Shown piece by piece: positions 40,611-49,389 of a stretch of DNA of 64,000 nt. Position 1 is the first letter of the stretch. Every line of letters starts with the position of its first letter. The position numbers were made by a program, and so were the translations under genes. The stretch spans positions 62,001 through 126,000 of the forward strand of contig NZ_LWLE01000010.1 in the NCBI RefSeq assembly GCF_001905125.1, in the 5' to 3' direction. This stretch comes from Streptomyces sp. TSRI0281. Lineage in GTDB: Bacteria > Actinomycetota > Actinomycetes > Streptomycetales > Streptomycetaceae. The notes beneath the pieces were generated by a model that saw only the letters and a program-made list of their open reading frames with translations, did not search any database and was not told the origin of the DNA.

Positions 40611-41482
40611 GCGCCCGGCCCACCGGCGGCGTCCTGGTCCGGCCCACCACCGGCCACCTGCGGGAGCGGCTGGCCGGGTTCCGGCCCGGCCTGCTGCTCT
40701 CCGCGGCCGTCCTGGCGGTCGCCGCCGTCGCCTGCGTCAGCCCCGGACTGCTGGCGGGTGCCTCTCCCACGGACGCCGATCCGGTCGCCGCCCTGCTGCC
40801 GCCCGGCGCCGAGCACTGGTTCGGCACGGACCAACTGGGCCGGGACGTCTACGCCCGGGTGATCCACGGGGCGCGTCACTCCCTGCTGCTGGGCGTCGGG
40901 GCGACCGCGCTCGGGGTGCTGGTGGGCCTGCTGATCGGTCTGCCCGCCGCGCTGCTCGGACGGTTCGCCGACCAGGCGGCGATGCGCGGCATGGACATCA
41001 TGCTGGCGCTGCCCGAACTGCTGCTCGCCCTCCTGGTGATCGCCGTGGTGGGCCCCAGCTCGGTCAACGCGGCGCTGGCCATCGCGGTCGCCTCGGTGCC
41101 GGGATACGCGCGGCTGATCCGGGGGCAGGCCCAGGTGGTCCGCAGGGCGGAGTACATCCGCTCCGCCATCGGGCTCGGGCTGCGCCGCCGCACCGTGGTG
41201 CTGCGGCACGTCCTGCCCAACACCCTCGGTCCGCTGGTCGTCCCCGCGACGCTCGGTGTCGGTACGGCGATCATCTCCGGCTCCGCGCTCAGTTTCCTCG
41301 GCCTCGGCCCCAGGGCCCCCACCCCGGAGTGGGGGGCGATGCTCGCCCAGGGGCGGGACGCGTTGCAGAGCGCGTGGTGGATCGCGGTGTTCCCCGGCGC
41401 GGCGATCACCGTGTCGGTGATCGCCGTCACCGTCGTCGGGCGGCACCTGCACATCGGACTGGAAGGCAGGCCCGGAGCATGA
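40607..41482 (+). CDS. DppC-type ABC permease
   Basis: A 291-residue permease with the DppC pattern: HWFGTDQLGRDVYARVIHGA, then VPGYARLIRGQAQVVRRAEYI (EAA-type loop) and SFLGLGPRAPTPEWGAML near the end. ATGA overlap with dppB-like upstream and with the ATPase gene downstream. Six transmembrane helices expected. Confidence 0.92.
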   Translation: MSARPTGGVLVRPTTGHLRERLAGFRPGLLLSAAVLAVAAVACVSPGLLAGASPTDADPVAALLPPGAEHWFGTDQLGRDVYARVIHGARHSLLLGVGATALGVLVGLLIGLPAALLGRFADQAAMRGMDIMLALPELLLALLVIAVVGPSSVNAALAIAVASVPGYARLIRGQAQVVRRAEYIRSAIGLGLRRRTVVLRHVLPNTLGPLVVPATLGVGTAIISGSALSFLGLGPRAPTPEWGAMLAQGRDALQSAWWIAVFPGAAITVSVIAVTVVGRHLHIGLEGRPGA

Positions 41483-43326
41483 CCGCTCCCCCGAAGAACC
41501 CGGCGCTCCCCCCGAAGCACGGACCGGACTCACCGGCCCTCCCCCCGCAGGACGGACCGGACTCACCCGCGCTCCCCCCGCAGGACGGAGCCGAACCCGC
41601 GGCCGTCGCGCTGGCCGTGCGCGGACTGACCGTCGCCTTCGGCCACGGACGCCGACGCCGGACGGTGGTCCACGACGTCTCCCTCACCCTGGCGCCCGGT
41701 GAATGCCTGGCGCTGGTGGGCGAGTCGGGCTCCGGCAAGAGTGTGACGGCCAGGGCCCTGATCGGCCTCGCCGGACCGGAGTCGGCCGTCCACAGCGAAG
41801 GGCTCCAGGTCGACGGCCGTGACGCCACCGGCTTCCGCGAACGCGAGTGGCGCACGGTACGCGGCCGGGTGGTGGGGCTCGTCTCCCAGGACGCCCTGTC
41901 GGCACTCGACCCGCTGCGGCGGGTGGGGGCCGAGGTCGCCGAGCCGCTGCTGGTCCACCGGCTGGCCCGGCGCGGTGAGGTGGCGGAGCGGGTCACCGGG
42001 CTGCTCCGCGACGCCGGGGTCCCGGAACCGGAGCTGCGGGCCCGGCAGTATCCGCACCAGCTCTCCGGCGGACTGCGCCAGCGCGCGCTGATCGCCTCGG
42101 CCACGGCGGGCGGGCCACGGGTGCTGATCGCGGACGAGCCCACCACCGCGCTGGATGTCACGGTCCAGGCCCGCGTGCTGGAACTCCTGCGGGAGCTCAA
42201 GGAGTCCGGAACCGCCCTGCTGCTCATCAGCCACGATCTCGCGGTGGTCGCCCAACTCGCCGACCGGATCGCGGTGATGACCCAGGGGCGGGTGGTGGAG
42301 ACCGGCTCGACCGGTCAGGTGCTCGGAACCCCTCGGCACCCGTACACACGCGCCCTGATCGCCTCGGTCCCGGCACTCGACGCCGTGCCCCCGCGGGGAC
42401 GACCGCCGGGGGCACAGAACGAGGACGCGCCGCTGACGGGGGCCGAGGACGCACCATCGCCGCGATCAGGCGGAGAGGACGCGGCACCGCCGGGGTCCGG
42501 GGCCGAGGACGCGGCACCGCCGCCCCCGCCGGGAGCCGGCGCGGTCCTGCTGTCGGCGCACGGGCTGGTGAAGCGGTACCGCTCCCCGGACGGCGGCGTC
42601 CGCACGGCGGTCCGGGACCTGGACTTCACGCTCGCGCACGGCGAAACGCTGGGCGTCGTGGGCGAGTCGGGCTCCGGGAAGAGCACGCTCGCCGCCATGG
42701 TGATGGGGCTGCTGGCGCCCGACGCCGGTGAGGTCCGGCTGGACGGCGGGCCCTGGAGCGCGCTGGACGAACGGCGGCGGCGTCCGCTGCGCCGGGGCGT
42801 CCAGCTCGTCCACCAGGACCCGCTCGGGTCGTTCGACCCCCGGTTCACCGTGCGGCGCCTCCTCGACGAGGCGCTGTCCGTGGCCGGTCCGGCGCGCGGC
42901 GCGCGGCGCCGGGAGCGGGCGGCCGAGCTCCTGGAACAGGTCGGCCTCGACACGGCCGTGCTGGAGCGGCGGCCGGCCCGGCTGTCCGGAGGCCAGCGCC
43001 AGCGCGTGGCGATCGCCCGTGCGCTGGCCACCTCACCGCGGCTGCTGGTCTGCGACGAGCCGGTCTCCGCGCTCGACGTGACGGTGCAGGCCCAGGTGCT
43101 GGAGCTGCTGGCGTCGCTCCGCGCGGCGTACGGGCTGGCGATGCTGTTCATCTCGCACGACCTGGCGGTGGTGCGGCAGGTCAGCGACCGGGTCCTGGTG
43201 ATGCGCGACGGCGACATCGTCGAACAGGGCCCCGTCGCCGAGGTCCTGGGCACACCCCGCCACCCGTACACCCGTCAGCTGCTGGCAGCCGTACCGCGTC
43301 TCCCGGCCGCCCCTCGACCCTCATGA
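41479..43326 (+). CDS. Fused DppD-DppF ABC ATPase
   Basis: A 615-residue protein with two complete ABC domains. Domain 1 has GESGSGKSVTARAL, LSGGLRQRALIA and ADEPTTALDV; domain 2 has GESGSGKSTLAAM, LSGGQRQRVAIA and CDEPVSALDV. Each ends in the oligopeptide-ATPase tail TPRHPYTR. The N-terminus carries an 11-residue repeat (GPDSPALPPQD) from 33-base DNA repeats, and a Pro/Ala/acidic linker (about residues 305-350) joins the halves. Such fusions occur in many actinobacterial importers. It energises the two permeases just upstream. Confidence 0.92.
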   Translation: MTAPPKNPALPPKHGPDSPALPPQDGPDSPALPPQDGAEPAAVALAVRGLTVAFGHGRRRRTVVHDVSLTLAPGECLALVGESGSGKSVTARALIGLAGPESAVHSEGLQVDGRDATGFREREWRTVRGRVVGLVSQDALSALDPLRRVGAEVAEPLLVHRLARRGEVAERVTGLLRDAGVPEPELRARQYPHQLSGGLRQRALIASATAGGPRVLIADEPTTALDVTVQARVLELLRELKESGTALLLISHDLAVVAQLADRIAVMTQGRVVETGSTGQVLGTPRHPYTRALIASVPALDAVPPRGRPPGAQNEDAPLTGAEDAPSPRSGGEDAAPPGSGAEDAAPPPPPGAGAVLLSAHGLVKRYRSPDGGVRTAVRDLDFTLAHGETLGVVGESGSGKSTLAAMVMGLLAPDAGEVRLDGGPWSALDERRRRPLRRGVQLVHQDPLGSFDPRFTVRRLLDEALSVAGPARGARRRERAAELLEQVGLDTAVLERRPARLSGGQRQRVAIARALATSPRLLVCDEPVSALDVTVQAQVLELLASLRAAYGLAMLFISHDLAVVRQVSDRVLVMRDGDIVEQGPVAEVLGTPRHPYTRQLLAAVPRLPAAPRPS

Positions 43327-43363
43327 TCCGCGACCATGTCACCCGTACCCCGGATGGAGTTCC

Positions 43364-44011
43364 ATGCCCCCGCTCGACCTGACCGCCGACGAAGTACTCA
43401 CCACCACCCGGGCCGTCCGCAAGCGGCTCGACCTGACCCGGCCCGTGGAACGGAAGCTGATCGAGGAATGCCTCGAACTGGCCACCCAGGCACCCACCGG
43501 GCGCAACCGGCAGCGCTGGGACTTCGTCTTCGTGACGGACCCGGCCAAGCGCGCCGCCCTCGCGGACCTCTACCGGCTGGGGCTCGCGCGTCCCCGTCAG
43601 CAGGTCGTCCGGGACGGGGTGAACCGTGGTGATCTGGCGCGCGGCCACCGGATCATGGACAGCGCCCAGCGCCTCTTCGAGCATCTGCACGAGGTCCCCG
43701 TGCTGCTCGTCCCGTGCATCCGGGTCCAGGGGCGGCACGAGATCGACTCGCACGTCGGGCAGGCCAACACCTGGGGGTCGATCCTCCCGGCCGTCTGGCA
43801 GTTCATGCTGGCCGCCCGCTCGCGCGGGCTCGGCACGGCGTGGACCACGCCTCATCTGCACTACGAGCGCGAGGCCGCCGAATTGCTCGGAGTGCCCTAC
43901 GAGACCGTTCTGCAGACCGCGCTGATCCCGGTGGCCCACACGATCGGCACCGACTTCCGGCCCGGACCGCGGGTCGATGCCGATGAGGTCGCGCACTGGG
44001 ACAGCTGGTAG
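43364..44011 (+). CDS. Nitroreductase-family protein
   Basis: A 215-residue FMN-binding nitroreductase fold. TTRAVRKRLDLTRPV gives the flavin-phosphate contact, LATQAPTGRNRQRWDFVFV is the second flavin segment, and ILPAVWQFMLAARSRGLGTAWTT is the C-terminal helix and loop. The ATG at 43364 has GGAG 5 bases upstream. It is the last gene of the importer operon (37-base gap), suggesting it reduces or opens the imported compound. Substrate unknown. Confidence 0.85.
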   Translation: MPPLDLTADEVLTTTRAVRKRLDLTRPVERKLIEECLELATQAPTGRNRQRWDFVFVTDPAKRAALADLYRLGLARPRQQVVRDGVNRGDLARGHRIMDSAQRLFEHLHEVPVLLVPCIRVQGRHEIDSHVGQANTWGSILPAVWQFMLAARSRGLGTAWTTPHLHYEREAAELLGVPYETVLQTALIPVAHTIGTDFRPGPRVDADEVAHWDSW

Positions 44012-44020
44012 CGGCGCGGG

Positions 44021-44067
44021 CGCCGGGGGCGGGCGGGCGCCGGGGGCGGGTGCGCGCCGGGGGCGGG
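44021..44067 (+). repeat. Three 17-base tandem repeats
   Basis: CGCCGGGGGCGGG starts at 44021, 44038 and 44055 (period 17). It is followed by the palindrome GGGTGCGCACCC (44065-44076), which may end the importer operon. The remaining spacer up to the ArsR gene (44077-44208) is the likely promoter region. Confidence 0.7.
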
Positions 44068-44208
44068 TGCGCACCCGGTGGACGCGGGGCTTCCGCACGG
44101 TTGCCGTTATTTCGATGATGTGCAAACCTACGAACGAAGCCTACGAGCCATCGGCAGGCAGGTGCTCCCGGCCCCCCGCGGTCCGGGGCGAGCGAGAGGA
44201 GAGGGCCC

Positions 44209-44523
44209 GTGCGCACCCTCAGCCACCCCGCCCGGTCCGACATCGAACTCACCGCGGTCTTCCACGCGCTGAGCGATCCGACCCGGCTCTCGATCGTCCG
44301 GAGCCTGGTCGGCATCGACGAGCAGTCCTGCGGCACCCTGGACATCCCGCTCTCCAAGTCGACGCTCTCCCACCATCTGAAGGTGCTCCGCGACGCGGGC
44401 GTCACACACACCCGCATCGAGGGCACCCACCGCTATATGTCGCTGCGCCGCGAGGATCTCGACGCCCGGTTCCCCGGACTCCTGGACGTGGCACTCGCGG
44501 GCGACAGCACGCTCGCGCACTGA
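44209..44523 (+). CDS. ArsR-family transcriptional regulator
   Basis: A 104-residue winged-helix protein: LTAVFHALSDPTRLSIVRSL, recognition helix SKSTLSHHLKVLRDAG, and wing RIEGTHRYMSLRREDL. It lacks the CxC metal motif of ArsR/SmtB sensors, so it probably senses something else. GTG start with GAGGAGAGGG upstream. It is convergent with the DAHP synthase gene and may control the importer operon or the biosynthetic operon. Confidence 0.85.
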   Translation: MRTLSHPARSDIELTAVFHALSDPTRLSIVRSLVGIDEQSCGTLDIPLSKSTLSHHLKVLRDAGVTHTRIEGTHRYMSLRREDLDARFPGLLDVALAGDSTLAH

Positions 44524-44592
44524 GTCCGGCGCTCAGGTCCGGACCGAAGTCCGCGCCGAGGCCGACGCCGAGGTCCGTGCTCAGGTCCGTGC

Positions 44593-45933
44593 TCAGGTCT
44601 GCGGCGTTCCTCCCTTCCTGGTGAACTCGGCCACCCGGAAGGCCAGATCGAGGGACTGGCCGCGGTTCAGCCGCGGGTCGCACGCCGTCTCGTACCGCCG
44701 GTGCAGATCGTCCACGAAGATCTCGTGGCCGCCGCCGACGCACTCGGTGACATCGTCACCGGTCAGTTCGACATGGATGCCGCCCGGGTGCGTACCCAGG
44801 CCGTGGTGCACCTCGAAGAAGCCCCTCACCTCGTCCAGGACGTCGTCGAAGCGGCGCGTCTTGTGGCCGGAGGCCGCCTCGAAGGTGTTGCCGTGCATCG
44901 GATCCGTCACCCATACCGGGCGGGCTCCGGAGGCCGTGACCTTCTCCACCAGTCCGGGCAGCAGGTCACGGACCTTCGCCGCCCCCATCCGGACGATGAA
45001 GGTCAGCCGGCCCGGCTCGCGCTCCGGATCGAGCCGGTCGAGATACGCGAGCACCTCGTCGACGTCCGTCGACGGGCCGAGCTTGACGCCGACGGGGTTG
45101 CGGATCTTCGAGGCGAACCCGATGTGCGCACCGTCGAGCGCGCGGGTGCGCTCACCGATCCAGATCATGTGCCCGGAGGTGTCGTACAGCTCCCCCGTGC
45201 GCTCGTCGGTACGGGTCAGCGCATTCTCGTAGTCCAGCAGCAGTCCTTCGTGCGAGGAGTAGAACTCCACCGCCCTGAGCTGCTCCGGGTCCGTGCCGCA
45301 CGCCTTCATGAAGGCCAGCGCCTTGTCGATCTCCCGGGCCAGGGCCTCGTAACGCCGCCCGGACGGCGATGACTTCACGAACTCCCGGTTCCAGGTGTGG
45401 ACCCGGCCCGGATCGGCGTAGCCACCGGTGGTGAACGCGCGCACCAGGTTCAGCGTCGACGCGGACGCCCGGTACATCCGCCTCAGCCGTTCCGGATCGG
45501 GGGTGCGGGCCTCCTCGGTGAAGGCCAGGCCGTTGACCGCGTCGCCCCGGTAGGAGGGCAGGGTCACCCCGTCACGGGTCTCGGTCGGGCTGGAACGGGG
45601 CTTGGCGTACTGGCCGGCGATCCTGCCGATCTTCACCACCGGCACCGAAGCGGCGTAGGTCAGCACGGCGCTCATCTGGAGCATCGTCTGCAGGGTGCCC
45701 TGGACGTACTCCGCGGAGACCCGGTCGAACACCTCGGCGCAGTCGCCCCCCTGGAGCAGGAACGCCTCCCCCCGGGCCACGGCCGCGAGGCGGTCGCGCA
45801 GTTGGTCGCACTCGCCCGCGAAGACGAGCGGCGGATACGCGGCGAGCTCCGCGAGCACGCCGTTCAGCGCCTCGGGGTCGGGATAGGCGGGCTGCTGCCC
45901 GGTCGCTGCGGAGCCGGGGACCGGGCCCCGCAC
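44593..45933 (-). CDS. Class II DAHP synthase
   Basis: A 446-residue plant-type 3-deoxy-arabino-heptulosonate-7-phosphate synthase, the first step of the shikimate pathway (erythrose-4-phosphate plus PEP). LLQGGDCAEVF, KIGRIAGQYAKPRSSPTE, YSSHEGLLLDYE, WVTDPMHGNTF and the terminal RLNRGQSLDLAF are family signatures. GTG start with GGGGGGCTGAGG upstream. It is the last gene of the MIO lyase-ligase-AsnB operon (30-base gap). Such pathway-specific copies, often less feedback-sensitive, mark clusters that consume aromatic precursors. Confidence 0.93.
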   Translation of the reverse strand: MRGPVPGSAATGQQPAYPDPEALNGVLAELAAYPPLVFAGECDQLRDRLAAVARGEAFLLQGGDCAEVFDRVSAEYVQGTLQTMLQMSAVLTYAASVPVVKIGRIAGQYAKPRSSPTETRDGVTLPSYRGDAVNGLAFTEEARTPDPERLRRMYRASASTLNLVRAFTTGGYADPGRVHTWNREFVKSSPSGRRYEALAREIDKALAFMKACGTDPEQLRAVEFYSSHEGLLLDYENALTRTDERTGELYDTSGHMIWIGERTRALDGAHIGFASKIRNPVGVKLGPSTDVDEVLAYLDRLDPEREPGRLTFIVRMGAAKVRDLLPGLVEKVTASGARPVWVTDPMHGNTFEAASGHKTRRFDDVLDEVRGFFEVHHGLGTHPGGIHVELTGDDVTECVGGGHEIFVDDLHRRYETACDPRLNRGQSLDLAFRVAEFTRKGGTPQT

Positions 45934-45963
45934 CTCAGCCCCCCGCCGATCGGCGCGGCGCGT

Positions 45964-47799
45964 TCACAGGACCACCTGTACGTCGTAGGCGGTGAGCCAC
46001 TCGTTGAGCTGGAGGGCGCGCGGCAGGATCGGCGGCGGGGTGAAGGTGCCGTTGACCCAGTCCTGGTTCCTGACCATGGCACGCAGGGTGTCCGCGTCCA
46101 GCAGTTCCATCGCGGGCGAACCCGGGTCCTCGATCATGTCGGAGACCGCGGTGCGCACGGATTCCAGGTACTCGGGGCTCTGCCCGACGGGGAAGCCGCT
46201 CTTGGGGCGGTGGACGACCTCGGCGGGCAGGGCGTCCTCGACGGCGGCGCGCAGCAGTCCCTTCTCCCGGCCGCCGAGCCGCTTCAGTCGCCAGGGCACG
46301 TTCCACACGTACTCGACCAGGCGGTGGTCGCAGTAGGGGACGCGGACCTCCAGGCCGTTGGCCATGCTCATACGGTCCTTCCGGTCGAGGAGGAAGGGCA
46401 GGAACCGGGTGTGCTGGAGGTAGTAGACCTCGCGCATCCGGCGGTCGACGCCGCTCTCGCCGTCGAGATGGGGGACTTCGCCCAAGGCCTCGCGGTAGCG
46501 GCTCTCCAGCCGTTCGTGCAGGTCCAGATGGGGGCGCAGCTGCGGCGACAGCACGGCGTTGCGGTCCTTGACCCCGGCCGACCAGGGAAAGCCGCCGCTG
46601 GGCCGCTCGGCCTCGCTCGCGAACCAGGGGTAGCCGCCGAAGGCGTCGTCCGCGCCCTCTCCGGACAGCGCGACGGTGAGGTGTCTGCGCACCTCCCGGA
46701 ACAGGAGGTACAGCGAGACGTCCAGGTCGCCCACGCCGGGGTAGTCGCGGGCGCGCAGCGCGATGCCGGACTCGGAGAGCAGGGAGGCGGGTTCGACCAG
46801 TACCTCCTGGTGCTTGGTGCCGACGTGGTCGACGACGGCACGGACGAAGGGGGCGTCGCGGGAGACGTGCAGGGCGTCGGCGGTGAAGTCGTCCTCGCCG
46901 CCGGCGAAGTCGACGGAGTAGGTGGCGAGAGTGCCGAGCCCTTCGGCGGCCATGGCGGACGCGCCGATCGCGGTGATGGCGCTGGAGTCGATGCCGCCGG
47001 ACAGCAGTGCGCCCAGGGGCACGTCGGCGACGGTCTGCTCCGCGACGATCCGGTCCAGCAGGGACCGGACGGTGGCCACGGTCGTCTCCTGGTCGTCCTC
47101 GTGCGGGGCGGTGACGAGCTGCCAGTAGCGGTGCGAGGTGGTGCCGTTGTGGTCGAAGCGCAGGATGTGGCCGGGCAGGACCTGGCGGATCGTGCGGTAG
47201 ACGGCGTCGCCGGGGCGCTTGGCGGCGACGGTGAAGACGTCCACCAGCCCTTCGGCGTCGACCTCGGGCCGCACGAGTCCGGAGGCGAAGAGCGCTTTGG
47301 GTTCGGAGCCGAAGACGACTCCGGTGGCGTGTTCCGCGTAGTACAGCGGTTTGATGCCGAGCGGGTCGCGGCCGAGGTGGAGGGTCTGCGTCCCGATGTC
47401 CCAGAGGGCGTAGGCGAACATTCCGGCGAAGCGGGTGATCGCCTCGGCGCCCCATTCCCGGTGGGCGGCGAGGATGACCTCGGTGTCGGAGGCGGTACGG
47501 AAGCGGTGTCCCCGGGCGCGGAGTTCGGCGCGCAGCTCGCGGTGGTTGTGGATCTCCCCGCTGAAGGAGACCACCGCGGTGTCGCGCCCGTCGTCCGGGC
47601 CGGTCGCGGTCATGGGCTGCCGGCCGTGCTCGGGATCGGTGACGGCGAGCCGGCGGTGTCCGAGGCCGATCCTGGGCGCGGTCCAGACCCCGGAGTCGTC
47701 GGGTCCGCGGCGGGCCAGCGTGTCCGCCATGCGGCGTACGGTCTCCGTCTCGCGGGTCAGGTCGCGTTCCCGGTCGAGCCACCCTGCTATGCCACACAT
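45964..47799 (-). CDS. asnB: Glutamine-dependent asparagine synthetase family amidotransferase
   Basis: A 611-residue AsnB. The N-terminal glutaminase starts MCGIAGW with nucleophile Cys2, and the substrate loop reads SFSGEIHNHREL (Ser where E. coli AsnB has Asn74). The synthetase domain has the PP-loop LSGGIDSSA and GEGADDAFGGYPWF. Both half-reactions look intact, unlike beta-lactam synthetases that lost Cys2. The ATG at 47799 has GAGGAGAC upstream; 12 bases follow the ligase. In this operon it may amidate a carboxylate made by the MIO enzyme rather than aspartate; that is inferred. Confidence 0.9.
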   Translation of the reverse strand: MCGIAGWLDRERDLTRETETVRRMADTLARRGPDDSGVWTAPRIGLGHRRLAVTDPEHGRQPMTATGPDDGRDTAVVSFSGEIHNHRELRAELRARGHRFRTASDTEVILAAHREWGAEAITRFAGMFAYALWDIGTQTLHLGRDPLGIKPLYYAEHATGVVFGSEPKALFASGLVRPEVDAEGLVDVFTVAAKRPGDAVYRTIRQVLPGHILRFDHNGTTSHRYWQLVTAPHEDDQETTVATVRSLLDRIVAEQTVADVPLGALLSGGIDSSAITAIGASAMAAEGLGTLATYSVDFAGGEDDFTADALHVSRDAPFVRAVVDHVGTKHQEVLVEPASLLSESGIALRARDYPGVGDLDVSLYLLFREVRRHLTVALSGEGADDAFGGYPWFASEAERPSGGFPWSAGVKDRNAVLSPQLRPHLDLHERLESRYREALGEVPHLDGESGVDRRMREVYYLQHTRFLPFLLDRKDRMSMANGLEVRVPYCDHRLVEYVWNVPWRLKRLGGREKGLLRAAVEDALPAEVVHRPKSGFPVGQSPEYLESVRTAVSDMIEDPGSPAMELLDADTLRAMVRNQDWVNGTFTPPPILPRALQLNEWLTAYDVQVVL

Positions 47800-47811
47800 G
47801 ATCGGGTCTCC

Positions 47812-49389
47812 TCAGCTCTGGGTGGTGGACGCGTACTCGGCGAGGGTCGTCTCGACGACCCCTCTGATGGGGGCGGGCAGCCGGTCCCAGTTGCGGTCGT
47901 CGTTGAGGTCGAGCACCCGGGAGAGCTTCCAGCCGAGGTACTGGCCGAGCGAGGCGAGCGGGGGCAGCTTCTCGACCGGGCGCAGGGCGAGTTCGTAGCC
48001 GGGGAAGAGTCCGGCGATTCGGCGGGTGGTGGCCTCGGTCCAGGCCGCGTCCGCCTCGCCGGTGGTCGTCGCCAGGCACAGGATGGTGCGGTCGCGGATG
48101 ACGAGCATGTAGTTCAGGACGTGTGTCGTCCCGGGGCGGGGGGCGGGGACGCGTGAGCCGTCGGCGTCGGCACCTCCCCCGGCCTTCGCCGCCTGCCCGG
48201 CCGCGTCACCCGCGTCACCCGCGTCACCCGTGTCGCCCGTGTCGCCCGTGTGACTGATGTGGCCGGTGTCGCCGTTCTCGTCGCCGGCCCAGATCGCGGA
48301 CTCGAAGTCGTTCTGCCGGATGCCGTTGCCCTCCAGGGTGATGAGGTCCTGGGACCGTCCGAGGGTGCGCAGCAGAGGGGTGGCCACCCCGCAGGGGCAG
48401 TCGGCTCCGGTGATCTCCACGAGGTCGCCGGTGCGGTAGCGCAGCAGGGGCCTGGCGAGGATGTCGAGAGTGGTGACGACGAGTTCGCCCCGGTCGGGGC
48501 GGCCGTCGACGCGGCGCGTCCCCGATGCGTCGTCCAGCTCCAGGACGTAACTCTGGGTCTGGAGGTGCAGGTTGCGGTGTTCGCAGGTGACGGCGGTGGT
48601 GCCGGTCTCGGACGAGCCGTACGCGGCGACATAGGCGCGGGCGCCGGTGAGGCGTTCCAGGTGGCGGACGAAGGCGGGGCCGGTCTGCTCGGCCATCAGG
48701 AACAGCTTCTCGAAGGCCGGCACGGGCTCGTCGTTGCGGTAGGCGAACTGGATCATCTCCAGCAGCCGGGACGGGGGTCCGACGAAGACGTTGACGCCCA
48801 GCTCGCGGGTGAGCCGGAGTACCCGGGTGTAGTCGCCGGTGATGTTGTCCACCCAGGGGCGCAGTGAGAGGACCTGGAGGTATTCGAGGACCTTCTCGAA
48901 CTGGTACGCGGCCGGGGCGAACGGCGCGTTGATCAGGATGAGGGCCCGGTCGGCCGGGGAGAGGATCCGGGCCCACAGCTCACCGATGTTGATGGTGTTG
49001 GCGACGAGGTCGTCCAGGGCCTTGGGCGCGGCGACGGGGTTCCCGGTCGTGCCCGAGGACTCGTAGTAGTGCAGGAATTCCGACAGACCGCGGGTGAAGG
49101 CCCGGTGTCCGCCCTCGCTGAGGGCCTTCTTGGGCAGGAAGGGAAGCTCGGTGAGGAGGTCGCCGATGGCCCGCTCCGGTTCCGTCCCGGCGGCCTTCGC
49201 CACCAGGGCGGGCCCGAGGGTGTCCTCGTAGAGACCGGAGCCGGCGGCCGCCCGGAGGGTGGCGGTGAACTTCCGTCCCAGGGAGGCGTGGTCGGGGTGT
49301 CCGGCGTGGCTGTCGCGGACGAGGGCGGTGTGGTCGCGTACCGCGTCGGCCAGTTCACGGGTGGTCGTCGTGTCACGAAGCAACAGCAT
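47812..49389 (-). CDS. PaaK-like adenylate-forming ligase
   Basis: A 525-residue ANL-type protein of the phenylacetate-CoA ligase branch. The phosphate loop YYESSGTTGNPVAAP is near residue 110, VAAYGSSETGT is the A5-like motif, and LLRYRTGDLVEI is the A7-like block, followed by a CPCG cysteine pair. At about residues 381-396 lies a Gly-Asp-Thr/Ala tripeptide repeat, which relatives lack as far as I can recall. The ATG at 49389 overlaps the MIO gene by 17 bases and has GAGAGGG upstream. It should activate the acid produced by the MIO enzyme, as acyl-AMP or acyl-CoA. No carrier protein gene is near. Confidence 0.85.
   Translation of the reverse strand: MLLLRDTTTTRELADAVRDHTALVRDSHAGHPDHASLGRKFTATLRAAAGSGLYEDTLGPALVAKAAGTEPERAIGDLLTELPFLPKKALSEGGHRAFTRGLSEFLHYYESSGTTGNPVAAPKALDDLVANTINIGELWARILSPADRALILINAPFAPAAYQFEKVLEYLQVLSLRPWVDNITGDYTRVLRLTRELGVNVFVGPPSRLLEMIQFAYRNDEPVPAFEKLFLMAEQTGPAFVRHLERLTGARAYVAAYGSSETGTTAVTCEHRNLHLQTQSYVLELDDASGTRRVDGRPDRGELVVTTLDILARPLLRYRTGDLVEITGADCPCGVATPLLRTLGRSQDLITLEGNGIRQNDFESAIWAGDENGDTGHISHTGDTGDTGDAGDAGDAAGQAAKAGGGADADGSRVPAPRPGTTHVLNYMLVIRDRTILCLATTTGEADAAWTEATTRRIAGLFPGYELALRPVEKLPPLASLGQYLGWKLSRVLDLNDDRNWDRLPAPIRGVVETTLAEYASTTQS
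48203..48247 (-). repeat. Five 9-base in-frame repeats inside the ligase
   Basis: GCGTCACCC three times, then GTGTCGCCC twice, encode the Gly-Asp-Ala/Thr run. The array sits in the region joining the C-terminal lid domain, so length changes could alter the lid. Confidence 0.85.

Noticed and set aside
45964..47799. Beta-lactam synthetase or lasso-peptide cyclase
   Set aside because: The glutaminase nucleophile Cys2 is intact, unlike beta-lactam synthetases, and no lasso precursor, B-protein or RRE gene is visible.
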